Of a stretch of DNA of 64,000 nt, positions 8,940 to 17,528 are shown piece by piece. Numbering within the stretch: the first letter of the stretch is position 1; each line of letters starts with the position of its first letter. This DNA is from Corynebacterium aurimucosum ATCC 700975 (lineage in GTDB: Bacteria; Actinomycetota; Actinomycetes; Mycobacteriales; Mycobacteriaceae). The notes below the pieces were generated by a model, which was not told the origin of the DNA, searched no databases, and was given only the letters and a program-made list of their open reading frames with translations. The translations under genes were made by a program, and so were the position numbers. The DNA lies in the NCBI RefSeq assembly GCF_000022905.1, contig NC_012590.1, positions 434,001 through 498,000 of the forward strand, given 5' to 3'.

Positions 8940-9482
8940 GTGAACGACCACCACGCCGACCGCACTGCGACCACCCGCACCACCGTCGAGGAACTCCTCG
9001 CCGAACCTGCCCTCGAGTCCATCGTGGGCTATGTTCCAGGCGGCTTCGATATGCTCCACATCGGCCACCTCAACATTCTGCGCGCCTCGCGCAAGCTGTG
9101 CACCACGCTCATTGCCGGCGTGGCCACCGACGAGTCGCTCATTCGCATGAAGAACCGTGCTCCCATCGTCCCGCACGCTGAGCGCATGGAGCTCGTGCGC
9201 AGCTTGAGCTTCGTCGACGGCGTGATCGCCGACCATGACCAGGACAAGCGAGTCGCGTGGGAAGAAGTGCACTTTGACGTGCTCTTCAAGGGCGACGACT
9301 GGAAGGGTACGGAAAAGGGTGCGCGCCTGGAGGCTGAGCTCGCTGAGGTCGGTGCCCGCGTGGTCTACTTGCCGTACACGAAGTCGACCTCGTCGACGAT
9401 GTTGCGTAAGTTCCTGGCCCACGAAATCGCGGAGCGCGACGTGGCGCTCACCGGCGCTGGTGCCGCACGGGAAGAGGCATAA
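8940..9482 (+). CDS. TagD-like cytidylyltransferase
   Basis: A 180-residue nucleotidyltransferase of the HxGH superfamily. GGFDMLHIGHL (34-44, His40 and His43) is the nucleotide-binding motif, and a KSTSSTMLR motif near the C-terminus matches the second conserved site. Family members activate glycerol-3-phosphate or related alcohol phosphates with CTP. The gene starts with GTG and is followed 6 bases later by a CDP-alcohol phosphotransferase, so its product is probably a CDP-alcohol used by the neighbour. It is the first gene of a run of glycan genes. The exact alcohol cannot be read from sequence. Confidence 0.8.
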   Translation: MNDHHADRTATTRTTVEELLAEPALESIVGYVPGGFDMLHIGHLNILRASRKLCTTLIAGVATDESLIRMKNRAPIVPHAERMELVRSLSFVDGVIADHDQDKRVAWEEVHFDVLFKGDDWKGTEKGARLEAELAEVGARVVYLPYTKSTSSTMLRKFLAHEIAERDVALTGAGAAREEA

Positions 9483-9488
9483 GGACCG

Positions 9489-10250
9489 ATGGCGACGACA
9501 CAGTCTCGTTTTAGCTGGGCGATCGCGCAGCTTGACGCCGCGCAGAAGCCCGCGCAAGGCGTACCCGCGTATATGCGCTGGGTCAACCGGCGCGGTGCCC
9601 GCGTGATTGCGGCGCTGGGCTATCAGCTGCGCTGGACGCCGAACCAGGTCACGGCCATCTCCGCGTGCCTGTCGGTGGCGGGCATGCTCGTGCTCATCTT
9701 CGCGCCGTTTGCCGTGTCGACGGGCGTACTTGCTGCAGTCCTGCTCGCGCTGGGCTTCCTTTTTGACTCCGCGGACGGCCAACTGGCGCGCGTGTCCAAG
9801 CTGTCGTCGAAGTCGGGCGAGTGGGTTGACCACGTCGTCGACGCGTTTCGCTCGCCGCTCGTTCACGTGGCCGTGGCCATCGCGGTCACGGCCCACGAGG
9901 GCCCGTACTCATGGCTGGCCTTGGTGGCGCTCGGGTACTCCGTTGTGACGAGTGGGCAGTTCCTCAGCCAGATTCTTGCTGAGGCGCTGGTGCGCAAGGC
10001 AGGCGCGCAGCAGACTCGCGGCGGCAACCTGCGCTCGTGGATTTTGTTGCCTACCGACCCAGGTGTGCTGTGCTGGAGCTTTGTCTTCTGGGGCTGGGCG
10101 CCGGCCTTTGCCGTGGTCTACGGACTACTCGCCGCCGTCGCCGCGGCGCACTCTGCGGTTTCGCTCACGCGCCGTTTTAAAGATCTCTCGGCCGTCGACC
10201 GCGCCGCAGCGGAGCTTGCCGATGTCCCCTCTGGAGGTGCTCATGCCTAG
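9489..10250 (+). CDS. CDP-alcohol phosphotransferase, membrane enzyme
   Basis: A 253-residue integral membrane protein with the full CDP-alcohol phosphatidyltransferase signature: D96-G97-x2-A100-R101-x8-G110-x3-D114-x3-D118, preceded by Asp93. About six membrane helices surround it. Such enzymes transfer a phospho-alcohol (or phosphatidyl group) from a CDP carrier to an acceptor. With the cytidylyltransferase directly upstream it probably consumes that CDP-alcohol to make a lipid or to decorate a polysaccharide. Its stop overlaps the next gene's start (ATGCCTAG, 10243-10250). Confidence 0.87.
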   Translation: MATTQSRFSWAIAQLDAAQKPAQGVPAYMRWVNRRGARVIAALGYQLRWTPNQVTAISACLSVAGMLVLIFAPFAVSTGVLAAVLLALGFLFDSADGQLARVSKLSSKSGEWVDHVVDAFRSPLVHVAVAIAVTAHEGPYSWLALVALGYSVVTSGQFLSQILAEALVRKAGAQQTRGGNLRSWILLPTDPGVLCWSFVFWGWAPAFAVVYGLLAAVAAAHSAVSLTRRFKDLSAVDRAAAELADVPSGGAHA

Positions 10251-11124
10251 GCTCAGCGTCCTCCTGCCGGCCCGCAACGCGCAGAACACCGTCGGTGAGG
10301 CGGTCTCCTCGACGCTGCGGGCCTTACCGCGCGACGCGGAGCTCGTCGTCCTCGACGACGGCTCCACTGACGCGACGGCGGCCCGCGCGGCGGACGCAGG
10401 CCGGGGCGATGCGCGTCTGCGTGTGGAATCCCAGCCGCCCTCTGGTGGCATCGCCGTAGCGCTGAACTGGCTTCTCGCGCACACGGACTCCGAGTTGGTG
10501 GGGCGCATGGACGCCGACGACATCACGCTGCCGTGGCGCTTCCGCAGCGCGCTGCCTGCACTCGGACGTGGCGCGGACATCGTGTTTAACCAGGTCCTCT
10601 ACACCACAGGGGCGCGGACGCGTCCCGCGGTGCCACTGGGCATTACCCCGGCGGCGTTTGGCCTGCACCTGCTCCTGACGAATCCCGTCTCGCACCCAGC
10701 GATGGTTGCGACGCGTGCGGCACTCGACTCCGTACGCGGCTACCGCGCGGTGCCCGCCGAGGATTATGACTTGTGGATGCGCGCCGTCAGCGCGGGCTTC
10801 CGCCTGCGCCGCCTGGGCGTGTGGGGGCTCAAGTACCGCGTCCACCCGGATCAGATCACGGCGTCGACTACGTGGCGCAGCGCGTCCTGGGATAACGCGG
10901 ACCAGGCGGAGGCTTTCGGGGACTTGAGCGCGGCGCTCGTAGGCGAGCGTCTCACCCGCATTGTCACCCTCGCGCAGCATGACGCCTCGACTCGCGAACG
11001 GGAACTGGCGCACTTCGCCGACCTCATTCGCACCGCTGGTCGCCGCCTAGGCCCCGTCCAGCACGCCGCCCTGGAACATCGCCTGCGTTCGCGTCTTGCG
11101 TGGGCGCGCGATATTTCTGCCTGA
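10243..11124 (+). CDS. Family 2 glycosyltransferase
   Basis: A 293-residue GT-A fold enzyme: the N-terminus LSVLLPARNA, the nucleotide-binding LDDGSTDAT and the metal-binding DAD motif in GRMDADDIT are all present. The later PAEDYDLWMR is the usual acceptor/base region. The ATG at 10243 has GGAGG just upstream and overlaps the previous stop by 8 bases. It is cytoplasmic and predicted to add a sugar to the lipid-linked repeat unit. Donor and linkage are unknown. Confidence 0.88.
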   Translation: MPRLSVLLPARNAQNTVGEAVSSTLRALPRDAELVVLDDGSTDATAARAADAGRGDARLRVESQPPSGGIAVALNWLLAHTDSELVGRMDADDITLPWRFRSALPALGRGADIVFNQVLYTTGARTRPAVPLGITPAAFGLHLLLTNPVSHPAMVATRAALDSVRGYRAVPAEDYDLWMRAVSAGFRLRRLGVWGLKYRVHPDQITASTTWRSASWDNADQAEAFGDLSAALVGERLTRIVTLAQHDASTRERELAHFADLIRTAGRRLGPVQHAALEHRLRSRLAWARDISA

Positions 11125-11172
11125 CCTTATCATCTTTTCTGTCCGTCCCCTTTGATTGAGGATCGTAAATTC

Positions 11173-12318
11173 ATGAACGACACCCGAAATGCCCCGTCTG
11201 ACGCCGTGGGTTTTGACGTCTTGTGGGCTGCGCTCACCCAGCGCCCGCGGTGGATTGCCGTCGGCATCGTGGCGGGGCTCATCGCCGCGGCGGTGTACCT
11301 GGTGGTTACGCCGTGCAATTACGTGGCGAGTACCCAAGTCAACGTCGCCGCCGTGAGTGCCGACCCGCTGGTGGGGGACAAGGCGCCGTCGACGCTCGTG
11401 GACTTTTCCACGGAGCTGCAGATCGCCAAGTCTGCGGAGACGGCGCGCGCGGCGAAAGAAAAGCTCGGCGAGGACTGGACCACGGAGGAACTCCAGGGCG
11501 TGGAAGCGTCCGGTGATGCCGAGGGAACCGTGGTGACGTTGACATACGCGAACCCGGACGAGGACCGCGCTATCGTGGGCGCCGATGCCTTGGCAACGGC
11601 GTACCTGAGCCAGCGCGTAAGCCTGACCCGGGCCCGCGTGGAGGACACGAAGGCCTCTCTCGATGAGGCTATCGCGCGCTCCCAAGAAGATTTTGGTACC
11701 TCGACGAACGTCGTGCAGAAGGACATTTTGTCGCAACGTCTCGCTACGCTGCGCGACCGCCGGGCGGCTCTGAGCTACGTGAGCTTTGATGCTGGCAGTG
11801 TTATCGCCGCAGCAGGGGATAACCCGGTGTATCGCTCCCCGTCGCCGGTCAAGTTCCTCCTCGCGGGTGCGCTGGGCGGTCTCGTCTTCGGCGTCGTCCT
11901 TGCCTTATTGGCCTATACCTGGATGCGCCGCCCGCGCTCGATCGCGGATCTAGAGCGCGTCTTCCACGCGCCCGTGTTCATCGGCGTCGGCGCCGCGGGC
12001 GATGCCCAGCGCTGGGACCTCGCCGCCGCCCAAGCGGCGCACGCGACCCGCGGTGCCCAAGGTGTGACCGTGCTGCGTGATGGTGAGGACGCCGAGACCG
12101 TTGCGGCTGCAGACGCCGTTACACACGCCACAGGCGCTCAGATGCTCGCGGCCGACACCCACCGCGCTGAGCGGCTCGCCGCCGTACAACAGGGAACCGA
12201 CGTGCTCCTCGTGGGCCCGGTGCGCTGGACCACGACGCAGTGCGCGGAGCTGCAGCGCGACCTCGCGAGCGTGGGCGTGACGCTGCGCGGCATCATTACG
12301 ACCGCTGCGAAGCACTAA
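11173..12318 (+). CDS. Wzz-like polysaccharide co-polymerase with kinase-like remnant
   Basis: A 381-residue protein with two membrane helices (about 27-48 and 222-246) flanking a mostly helical extracytoplasmic region, the layout of chain-length determinants. The ~115 residues after the second helix resemble the fold of a BY-type tyrosine kinase (a DVLLVGPVRW strand and a GVTLRGIITT C-terminus), but no Walker A glycine/lysine loop and no tyrosine cluster are present. The ATG at 11173 is preceded by GAGG; an upstream TTG in frame is less likely. It probably sets polymer length with the Wzy-like protein encoded two genes downstream. Confidence 0.75.
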   Translation: MNDTRNAPSDAVGFDVLWAALTQRPRWIAVGIVAGLIAAAVYLVVTPCNYVASTQVNVAAVSADPLVGDKAPSTLVDFSTELQIAKSAETARAAKEKLGEDWTTEELQGVEASGDAEGTVVTLTYANPDEDRAIVGADALATAYLSQRVSLTRARVEDTKASLDEAIARSQEDFGTSTNVVQKDILSQRLATLRDRRAALSYVSFDAGSVIAAAGDNPVYRSPSPVKFLLAGALGGLVFGVVLALLAYTWMRRPRSIADLERVFHAPVFIGVGAAGDAQRWDLAAAQAAHATRGAQGVTVLRDGEDAETVAAADAVTHATGAQMLAADTHRAERLAAVQQGTDVLLVGPVRWTTTQCAELQRDLASVGVTLRGIITTAAKH

Positions 12319-12330
12319 GGGAGGCCACGA

Positions 12331-13653
12331 ATGACGCACTCCACCGTCCGCCCGGGCGCAGACAAGCCCGGCACGCCTGACCCTGCGGATATCGACGTGC
12401 TCGATATCGCACCTATCGCCATTGCGGTTTACGACCGCGGCACCGACACTCTGGAGATTCTCTCCGGTGATGAGAACGCCGAGCCTTCGTCCCACGAGGC
12501 CCGCGTGCTCATCCGCGAAGACGGACACACGCTGGGCTACCGCGAGGTCACTGGCAGTCCTTTTGTTCCGCTCGATGAGCAGGAGCTGCACCGCCTCGCC
12601 CAAGCCGAGGCCGCCGGCCTGCCTGGTGTCCAGCGCGCGTGGACGCAGGGTGCGGGCGCGGGGCTGAGCGCCAGCCTTATTCTGTGCACGATGGGCCGCA
12701 ACCCGTTGCTCCCACGCGCCGTGGCGGCGGCGCTCGCGCAGACACACAACGACCTTGAGGTCATCGTCGTCGATAACGCGCCTGCTACGGGGGATACCCG
12801 CCGCGCACTGGCAGGCATCGAGGACCCGCGTTTGCGCATCGTCGACGAACCCCGGGGCGGCTTGTCCCATGCCCGCAACCGCGGCGTGGCAGCGGCCCAG
12901 GGCGAGATCATTGCGTTCAGCGACGATGACGCGCAGGTGCATCCGGAGTGGATGGCCAGCATCCTTGACGTCTTCGCCGCGGCCCCCGCCGGACAGATCG
13001 GCGCCGTGACCGGACCCGTCTTCCCCGCGCAGTTGCGCTATCCCTCGCAGTTCCTCTTTGAGGATCGCGGCGGTTTCCCCAAGCAAGTGCGCCCCACCGT
13101 CTGGGCCAGCGCCCCGCAACCCGCGGCGGTGCGTGCGTTGGGCGATCCGGGCGAAGGCGGCCCCTTCTTCCCCTTGACTACCGCGCGCGTCGGTGCCGGC
13201 GTCTCCATGGCGTATCCGCGTGCCGTCCTCTCCGAGATGGGCGAGTTCGACACCGCGTTGGGGGCCGGCAGCCTGACTAAGGGCGGCGAGGACCTCGATG
13301 CCTTCGCGCGTGTACTGCGTGCCGGTCGCGCCATCATCACAACGCCCGACGCGGTCGTTCACCACACCCACCGCGAGAACGTCGCCGGCCTAATCGCGCA
13401 GTCGTACGGCGATGGAACCGGCATGGCGGCGCTGCTCACCAAGGCGGTGACGCACCATCCCGCTGCGATCGCCTTGCTCGCACGCCGCATTCCGCGCATC
13501 CTGCGTCGCATCGCGCCGGGTTCGGAGCGCGTCCAAGGCAATGCGGGCAGCGGCTTGCCGATGCCCCCTCAGTTGCTGCGCCAAGAAATCCGAGGTTTCC
13601 TGCGTGGACCTGTTCTCTACGCGCAGGCCCGGTGGGCGACGAGGGCGTCATGA
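12331..13653 (+). CDS. Family 2 glycosyltransferase with extra N-terminal domain
   Basis: A 440-residue protein. Residues 1-110 form an acidic extension with no recognised family. The GT-A domain begins at SLILCTMGRN and includes EVIVVDNAP, the DxD-type FSDDDAQVHP and a C-terminal GEDLDAFARV motif. The role is transfer of a sugar onto the growing repeat unit. Its TGA overlaps the start of the Wzy-like gene (ATGA, 13650-13653). Confidence 0.85.
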   Translation: MTHSTVRPGADKPGTPDPADIDVLDIAPIAIAVYDRGTDTLEILSGDENAEPSSHEARVLIREDGHTLGYREVTGSPFVPLDEQELHRLAQAEAAGLPGVQRAWTQGAGAGLSASLILCTMGRNPLLPRAVAAALAQTHNDLEVIVVDNAPATGDTRRALAGIEDPRLRIVDEPRGGLSHARNRGVAAAQGEIIAFSDDDAQVHPEWMASILDVFAAAPAGQIGAVTGPVFPAQLRYPSQFLFEDRGGFPKQVRPTVWASAPQPAAVRALGDPGEGGPFFPLTTARVGAGVSMAYPRAVLSEMGEFDTALGAGSLTKGGEDLDAFARVLRAGRAIITTPDAVVHHTHRENVAGLIAQSYGDGTGMAALLTKAVTHHPAAIALLARRIPRILRRIAPGSERVQGNAGSGLPMPPQLLRQEIRGFLRGPVLYAQARWATRAS

Positions 13654-14960
13654 GCACGGGCGCGCACGACGCAGCGCGCCTGCCTGCTTGGCCGTTGCTC
13701 GCTCCGTTTGCCGCGTACGCGCTGTGGTGGCTGCTGGGAGTAGGAGACTTCATCTGGATTGTGGCCGCGGCCGTCATGGTCGTCACGTGGTTCGGCCGCC
13801 GGGAACTCGTTGCCGCAGTCCCGATTATTATCTGGGCGTTGTTTTTGCTGTGGGTCGTTGCTTCGGTGCCGTTCAACGACACCCCGGGGCGCATCATCGG
13901 CGCGGTCTACCGCCTGTTGCTCTATGCCTCGGCCGGCGTCTTCGCAGTCCACGTCTACTCGGCGCGGGGGAGTCTGCCGGCGCACCGCGTGACGCGGGCG
14001 ATGGTGTGGTTCCTCGTGGGCATGACCGCATGCGGTTACCTCGCGATGGCAGCGCCTGAACTCGTTATCCGCACGCCCACGTCGTATGTGACCCCGGGCT
14101 TCCTTAAACACAACGACCTCATCGCGGACATGGTCATCCGTCGCACTTCGCAGTGGAACCCGAATGCCTGGGTCGCCCAGGACGTTCGCCCGGCCGCGCC
14201 CTTCCTCTATGCGAATACGTGGGGTAACGTGTATTCCCTCGTCTTGCCCTTGGTGCTGCTCCACGCGTGGTTCGTGCGCAACAGCCCTCGCATGTGGGGC
14301 GTGCTGGCCATCGCGCTGGTGAGTCTGCCACCGGCCTTGGCGACGCTCAACCGCGGCATGTTTATCGGACTGGGCGTTGTCGCCGTGTGGGTGGGCTTTC
14401 AGGCTCTGCGGCGTGGCGCCATGCGCGCGGTGGGCAGCGCCGCACTGGGGCTCGTCCTCATCGCGACGGCGTGGTATTTCTCGCCCCTGGGCGCGAGCTT
14501 CTTTAACCGCGTCTCCACGACGAACTCCACGGACGACCGGTGGGCGCTCTACCGCACGACGTGGGCTCGCACGCTCGAGTCCCCGCTCTTCGGCTTTGGT
14601 TCTCCGCGCCCGGCGGAATATCCCTGGCTGCCGTCGCTCGGTACCCAGGGTCAGCTGTGGACCGTGCTGTTTTCCCATGGCATCGTTGGTCTCGTGCTGT
14701 TCCTACTGCCCTTCGTGCTGGGTTGGATTGCGCTCATGCCGTGCCGTGACCCTGCGGGAGCCGTCCTTGGCGGTGTTCTGCTCGCCACGCTCGTGGAGAC
14801 CTTCTTCTACGGCATGATGACAGGCGTGCTGGTTTCGCTCGTGGTGCTGGGCCTGGGGCTTCGCCACCGCGCCGCCGAGACCCAGAATCCCCTCCATCCT
14901 GCATCCCGGCGCACCGCCGCGGCGTCGGCGTCTCGGGCGGCATCCGCGCGGGCTCGCTAG
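13650..14960 (+). CDS. O-antigen polymerase/ligase-like membrane protein (Wzy/WaaL superfamily)
   Basis: A 436-residue polytopic protein with about ten to twelve helices and a large outer loop (around residues 140-200 and 290-330) containing the STDDRWALYRTTW and FGFGSPRPAEYPWLPS segments. Loop position and the conserved Arg/His-rich stretch are typical of O-antigen polymerases and ligases. It should polymerise or attach lipid-linked repeat units on the outer face of the membrane. The ATG at 13650 has GAGGG upstream and overlaps the preceding stop. An upstream GTG (13632) is possible. Confidence 0.82.
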   Translation: MSTGAHDAARLPAWPLLAPFAAYALWWLLGVGDFIWIVAAAVMVVTWFGRRELVAAVPIIIWALFLLWVVASVPFNDTPGRIIGAVYRLLLYASAGVFAVHVYSARGSLPAHRVTRAMVWFLVGMTACGYLAMAAPELVIRTPTSYVTPGFLKHNDLIADMVIRRTSQWNPNAWVAQDVRPAAPFLYANTWGNVYSLVLPLVLLHAWFVRNSPRMWGVLAIALVSLPPALATLNRGMFIGLGVVAVWVGFQALRRGAMRAVGSAALGLVLIATAWYFSPLGASFFNRVSTTNSTDDRWALYRTTWARTLESPLFGFGSPRPAEYPWLPSLGTQGQLWTVLFSHGIVGLVLFLLPFVLGWIALMPCRDPAGAVLGGVLLATLVETFFYGMMTGVLVSLVVLGLGLRHRAAETQNPLHPASRRTAAASASRAASARAR

Positions 14961-14993
14961 CGGTGCGAGCCGTAAGCGAGGCGTGTCACGCGT

Positions 14994-15770
14994 CTAGCAG
15001 CGTGGATCGTCCGGGAAGCTCGTCTTCATCAGCTTCCACTGGCCGTCGACGCGCTCGAAGGTGAGCAACGTGATCGAGCGACGTTCGCTCGCCGGCAGGT
15101 TCGGGGTGATATCCGTGCCGTCGGCGTCGAAGGTACGCACCCCGGAATTGTCCACACAGGCGCGCACCACGCGCGTCGTGCCGTCCGAGGCGCCCTCGTC
15201 GGCAGGCGCCAGTGCGACGGCCTCCACGACCTCACCGGTGCCTTCTCGGCGCCAGCCATTGGACTCGTATTCGATGCGCTGGTTCTCCGCGTCCTCGAGC
15301 GCGTCGGCACCCAGGGCCTCGGAGGCGCGTGCCGGTAGCGCCTCGCTCGGGTTCGTAAGGGCTTCTTGCCCTGCGGCGAGGGCCGCACCGACGCCCTGCG
15401 CATCAAGCCCCGCGGGCATCTCCATCGTCGCGGTGGGAGAGTGCGGTGCTGCAGCGCGGCCAGCACGCGGCGTGTCCTTCGCGTCCCCGTCGGACGAGCC
15501 GCCGCGGCGTCCCGACCCTAGCTCCTTCGCGGCATCGGTAGTTTCTGCCGCACCAGATGTAGGTGCCTGCGAGGTCGATGACGCGGACGCCGAGCGTGTT
15601 TCTTTGGTGCTTTCAGTGGCCAAGGCCGGCGCATCCGTGGCGGTGTTCTCGTCCGCCTCGTCCTTGCTACAGGCAACGAGGCTAGCGACCAAGGCAATTC
15701 CGACGCTTGTCGAGAAACCTTTTCGCAAAAAACCTTGCCGACCATGAAAAGAGTATTTAAAATCCCGCAT
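14994..15770 (-). CDS. Secreted lipoprotein of unknown function inside the glycan locus
   Basis: A 258-residue protein. The N-terminal basic/hydrophobic segment ends in the lipobox LVAC (Cys34), so it is predicted to be a lipid-anchored surface protein. A Ser/Thr/Ala-rich low-complexity linker (40-110) leads to a C-terminal domain with two cysteines (ACVDNSG and DDPRC) resembling the NTF2/transport-associated type of fold. It is the only minus-strand gene within the plus-strand glycan run, which suggests its own regulation. It probably starts leaderless, with TAAAAT 7 bases before the ATG. Confidence 0.75.
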   Translation of the reverse strand: MRDFKYSFHGRQGFLRKGFSTSVGIALVASLVACSKDEADENTATDAPALATESTKETRSASASSTSQAPTSGAAETTDAAKELGSGRRGGSSDGDAKDTPRAGRAAAPHSPTATMEMPAGLDAQGVGAALAAGQEALTNPSEALPARASEALGADALEDAENQRIEYESNGWRREGTGEVVEAVALAPADEGASDGTTRVVRACVDNSGVRTFDADGTDITPNLPASERRSITLLTFERVDGQWKLMKTSFPDDPRC

Positions 15771-15783
15771 GATTCTTATTTTA
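15768..15783 (-). promoter_or_regulatory. -10 element for leaderless lipoprotein mRNA
   Basis: TAAAAT on the minus strand (15783-15778), then 7 bases (AAGAATC), then the ATG at 15770. No Shine-Dalgarno sequence is present. Confidence 0.45.
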
Positions 15784-15888
15784 TCCAGACATCCTATAGG
15801 GTGTTAATGAGATGAATGTACAGGAATCTAGAAAGAAATAGAACTGGCTTATTGATAGCTATTAAAAAGCCGTAGAAAGTGAAAGTAT

Positions 15889-17475
15889 ATGAGCGCACCA
15901 AGAGCTGGCGCAGAGACCGCGGCTAACGACCGTGCGCACGACGCGTCCGCAGCGACGGCGGCGGCAGAGAACTCGGGCTCACAGCAGCGCGAACTCGCCC
16001 GCGGCGGAGCCTTAAGCTTTGTCGGATCGGCGACCAGCGCAGCCTTGGGTTTTGTCCTCACCATCGTCATTTCGCGACTTTTTGGTGCGGCACACGCGGG
16101 AATTATTTTTCAGGCTACTGGTGCGTTTTCCGTCGTCCTTGCCTTTGCCAAATTCGGGCTGGATTCGACGTCAAATTACCTTCTTCCCCGCGTAAAGATC
16201 GACGATGCGCGGCAGGTTCGCCCTGTCGTCTACGGCTTCCTTATCATTGCGGTGGCCGTGAGTCTGGTGCTCGTTGTTGCACTGGAGATCGCCGCGCCCT
16301 TATTGTGGACTGACAACCCCGAGGTCGCGCGCTCGGTGCGCGTGATTGCGCTCTTTATTCCTTTCGGCTCTGTATTTCTCATCCTTGCTGCCATCCTGCG
16401 TGCCCTGGGCTCAGTGCGCGACTACGTGATGGTGGCAAATATCGGCCTTCCCGTCCTGCGTCCGCCTTTCATCGCCGTCGTGGCGGTAGCGGGTGGCGCG
16501 GCGGTGGCGGCATCGGCGGCGTGGGCACTGCCCATGGCGCTCATGGCGGTGGCGGCAGCCGTGCTAGTGCTGCGGCGCCTACGCCGTATCGAAGAGGTTC
16601 ATGGTGCCTCGGAGCGTGCGCTGCCGCGCGCGAGCCAGGTCCGTGAGGTCTTCGGGTTTGCGGTCCCGCGCACGCTGTCCGCGGGACTGGAACAGGCCAT
16701 TGTGTGGTTCGACGTGTTGCTTGCCGGCTGGCTTCTTAGCGACCACGCGGCAGGCATCTACGCCGGCGCCTCCCGCTTCGTTCAAGCCGGCTTGCTTGTC
16801 GATGCCGCGCTGCGCGTCGTCGTTTCCCCGCAACTGTCCGCATTGCTGCACCGCGGCGAGATGTCGCGTACCCGCGAGCTTTACCTCACCGCCACGATGT
16901 GGCTCGTGCTCATTGGCACGCCGGCGTACGTGTTTTTGGGCTTCTTCGCGCCGATCTTCCTCGGGCTGCTGGGCCCTGAGTTCCGCGAGGGCGGAACGGC
17001 GCTGGCGGTTCTTGCGGCAGGCGTGGCCGTGACGTTCTTGGCGGGCAATATCCACTCGCTGCTCGTTATGAGCGGCCGCAGTGGATGGGCCGCGTTCAAC
17101 AAGCTCGTCGTCTTGGCCGTCAACGTCGGCGCGAATTTCGTGCTCATGCCGCGCTACGGGATCATCGGCGCCGCCGTGGCGTGGTCCGCTTCGATGGTGC
17201 TTGATGCGCTCATGGCCGCCGTCGAGGTCAAGGTCTTTCTGGGCATTGCGCTCACGGCGCGGGAGATTCTTGCCCCCGTCGCCGTGGTGCTCGGCACGCT
17301 TGGCCTCGCTTCCGGTGTGGCGGTGTGGCTGGGTGGCCAGAGCCTGTGGGCGCTCCTCGGGGCGCTTGCGGTCGGCGGTGCTGCGTATATCGCAGTGTGC
17401 TGGCGGTGGCGCGCGCTGCTACGCCTTGGAGCGCTGGGCGAGCTCGTCGCCGCCAAACAAGGAAAGCGCTCGTGA
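15889..17475 (+). CDS. Wzx-like polysaccharide flippase (MOP superfamily)
   Basis: A 528-residue protein with about fourteen membrane helices after a 45-residue Ala-rich cytoplasmic leader. The order of helices and the GGALSFVGSA start of the first helix fit oligosaccharide flippases of the MOP superfamily. It should move the lipid-linked repeat unit across the membrane for the Wzy-like enzyme. The ATG at 15889 has only a weak purine-rich site upstream (GTGAAAG). The fibrinogen-like gene follows after 53 bases. Confidence 0.85.
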   Translation: MSAPRAGAETAANDRAHDASAATAAAENSGSQQRELARGGALSFVGSATSAALGFVLTIVISRLFGAAHAGIIFQATGAFSVVLAFAKFGLDSTSNYLLPRVKIDDARQVRPVVYGFLIIAVAVSLVLVVALEIAAPLLWTDNPEVARSVRVIALFIPFGSVFLILAAILRALGSVRDYVMVANIGLPVLRPPFIAVVAVAGGAAVAASAAWALPMALMAVAAAVLVLRRLRRIEEVHGASERALPRASQVREVFGFAVPRTLSAGLEQAIVWFDVLLAGWLLSDHAAGIYAGASRFVQAGLLVDAALRVVVSPQLSALLHRGEMSRTRELYLTATMWLVLIGTPAYVFLGFFAPIFLGLLGPEFREGGTALAVLAAGVAVTFLAGNIHSLLVMSGRSGWAAFNKLVVLAVNVGANFVLMPRYGIIGAAVAWSASMVLDALMAAVEVKVFLGIALTAREILAPVAVVLGTLGLASGVAVWLGGQSLWALLGALAVGGAAYIAVCWRWRALLRLGALGELVAAKQGKRS

Positions 17476-17528
17476 CTTGGCGCCTCGGTGCCGCTTTCGC
17501 AGCGAAACACAACTTTAGAAAGAACTCC

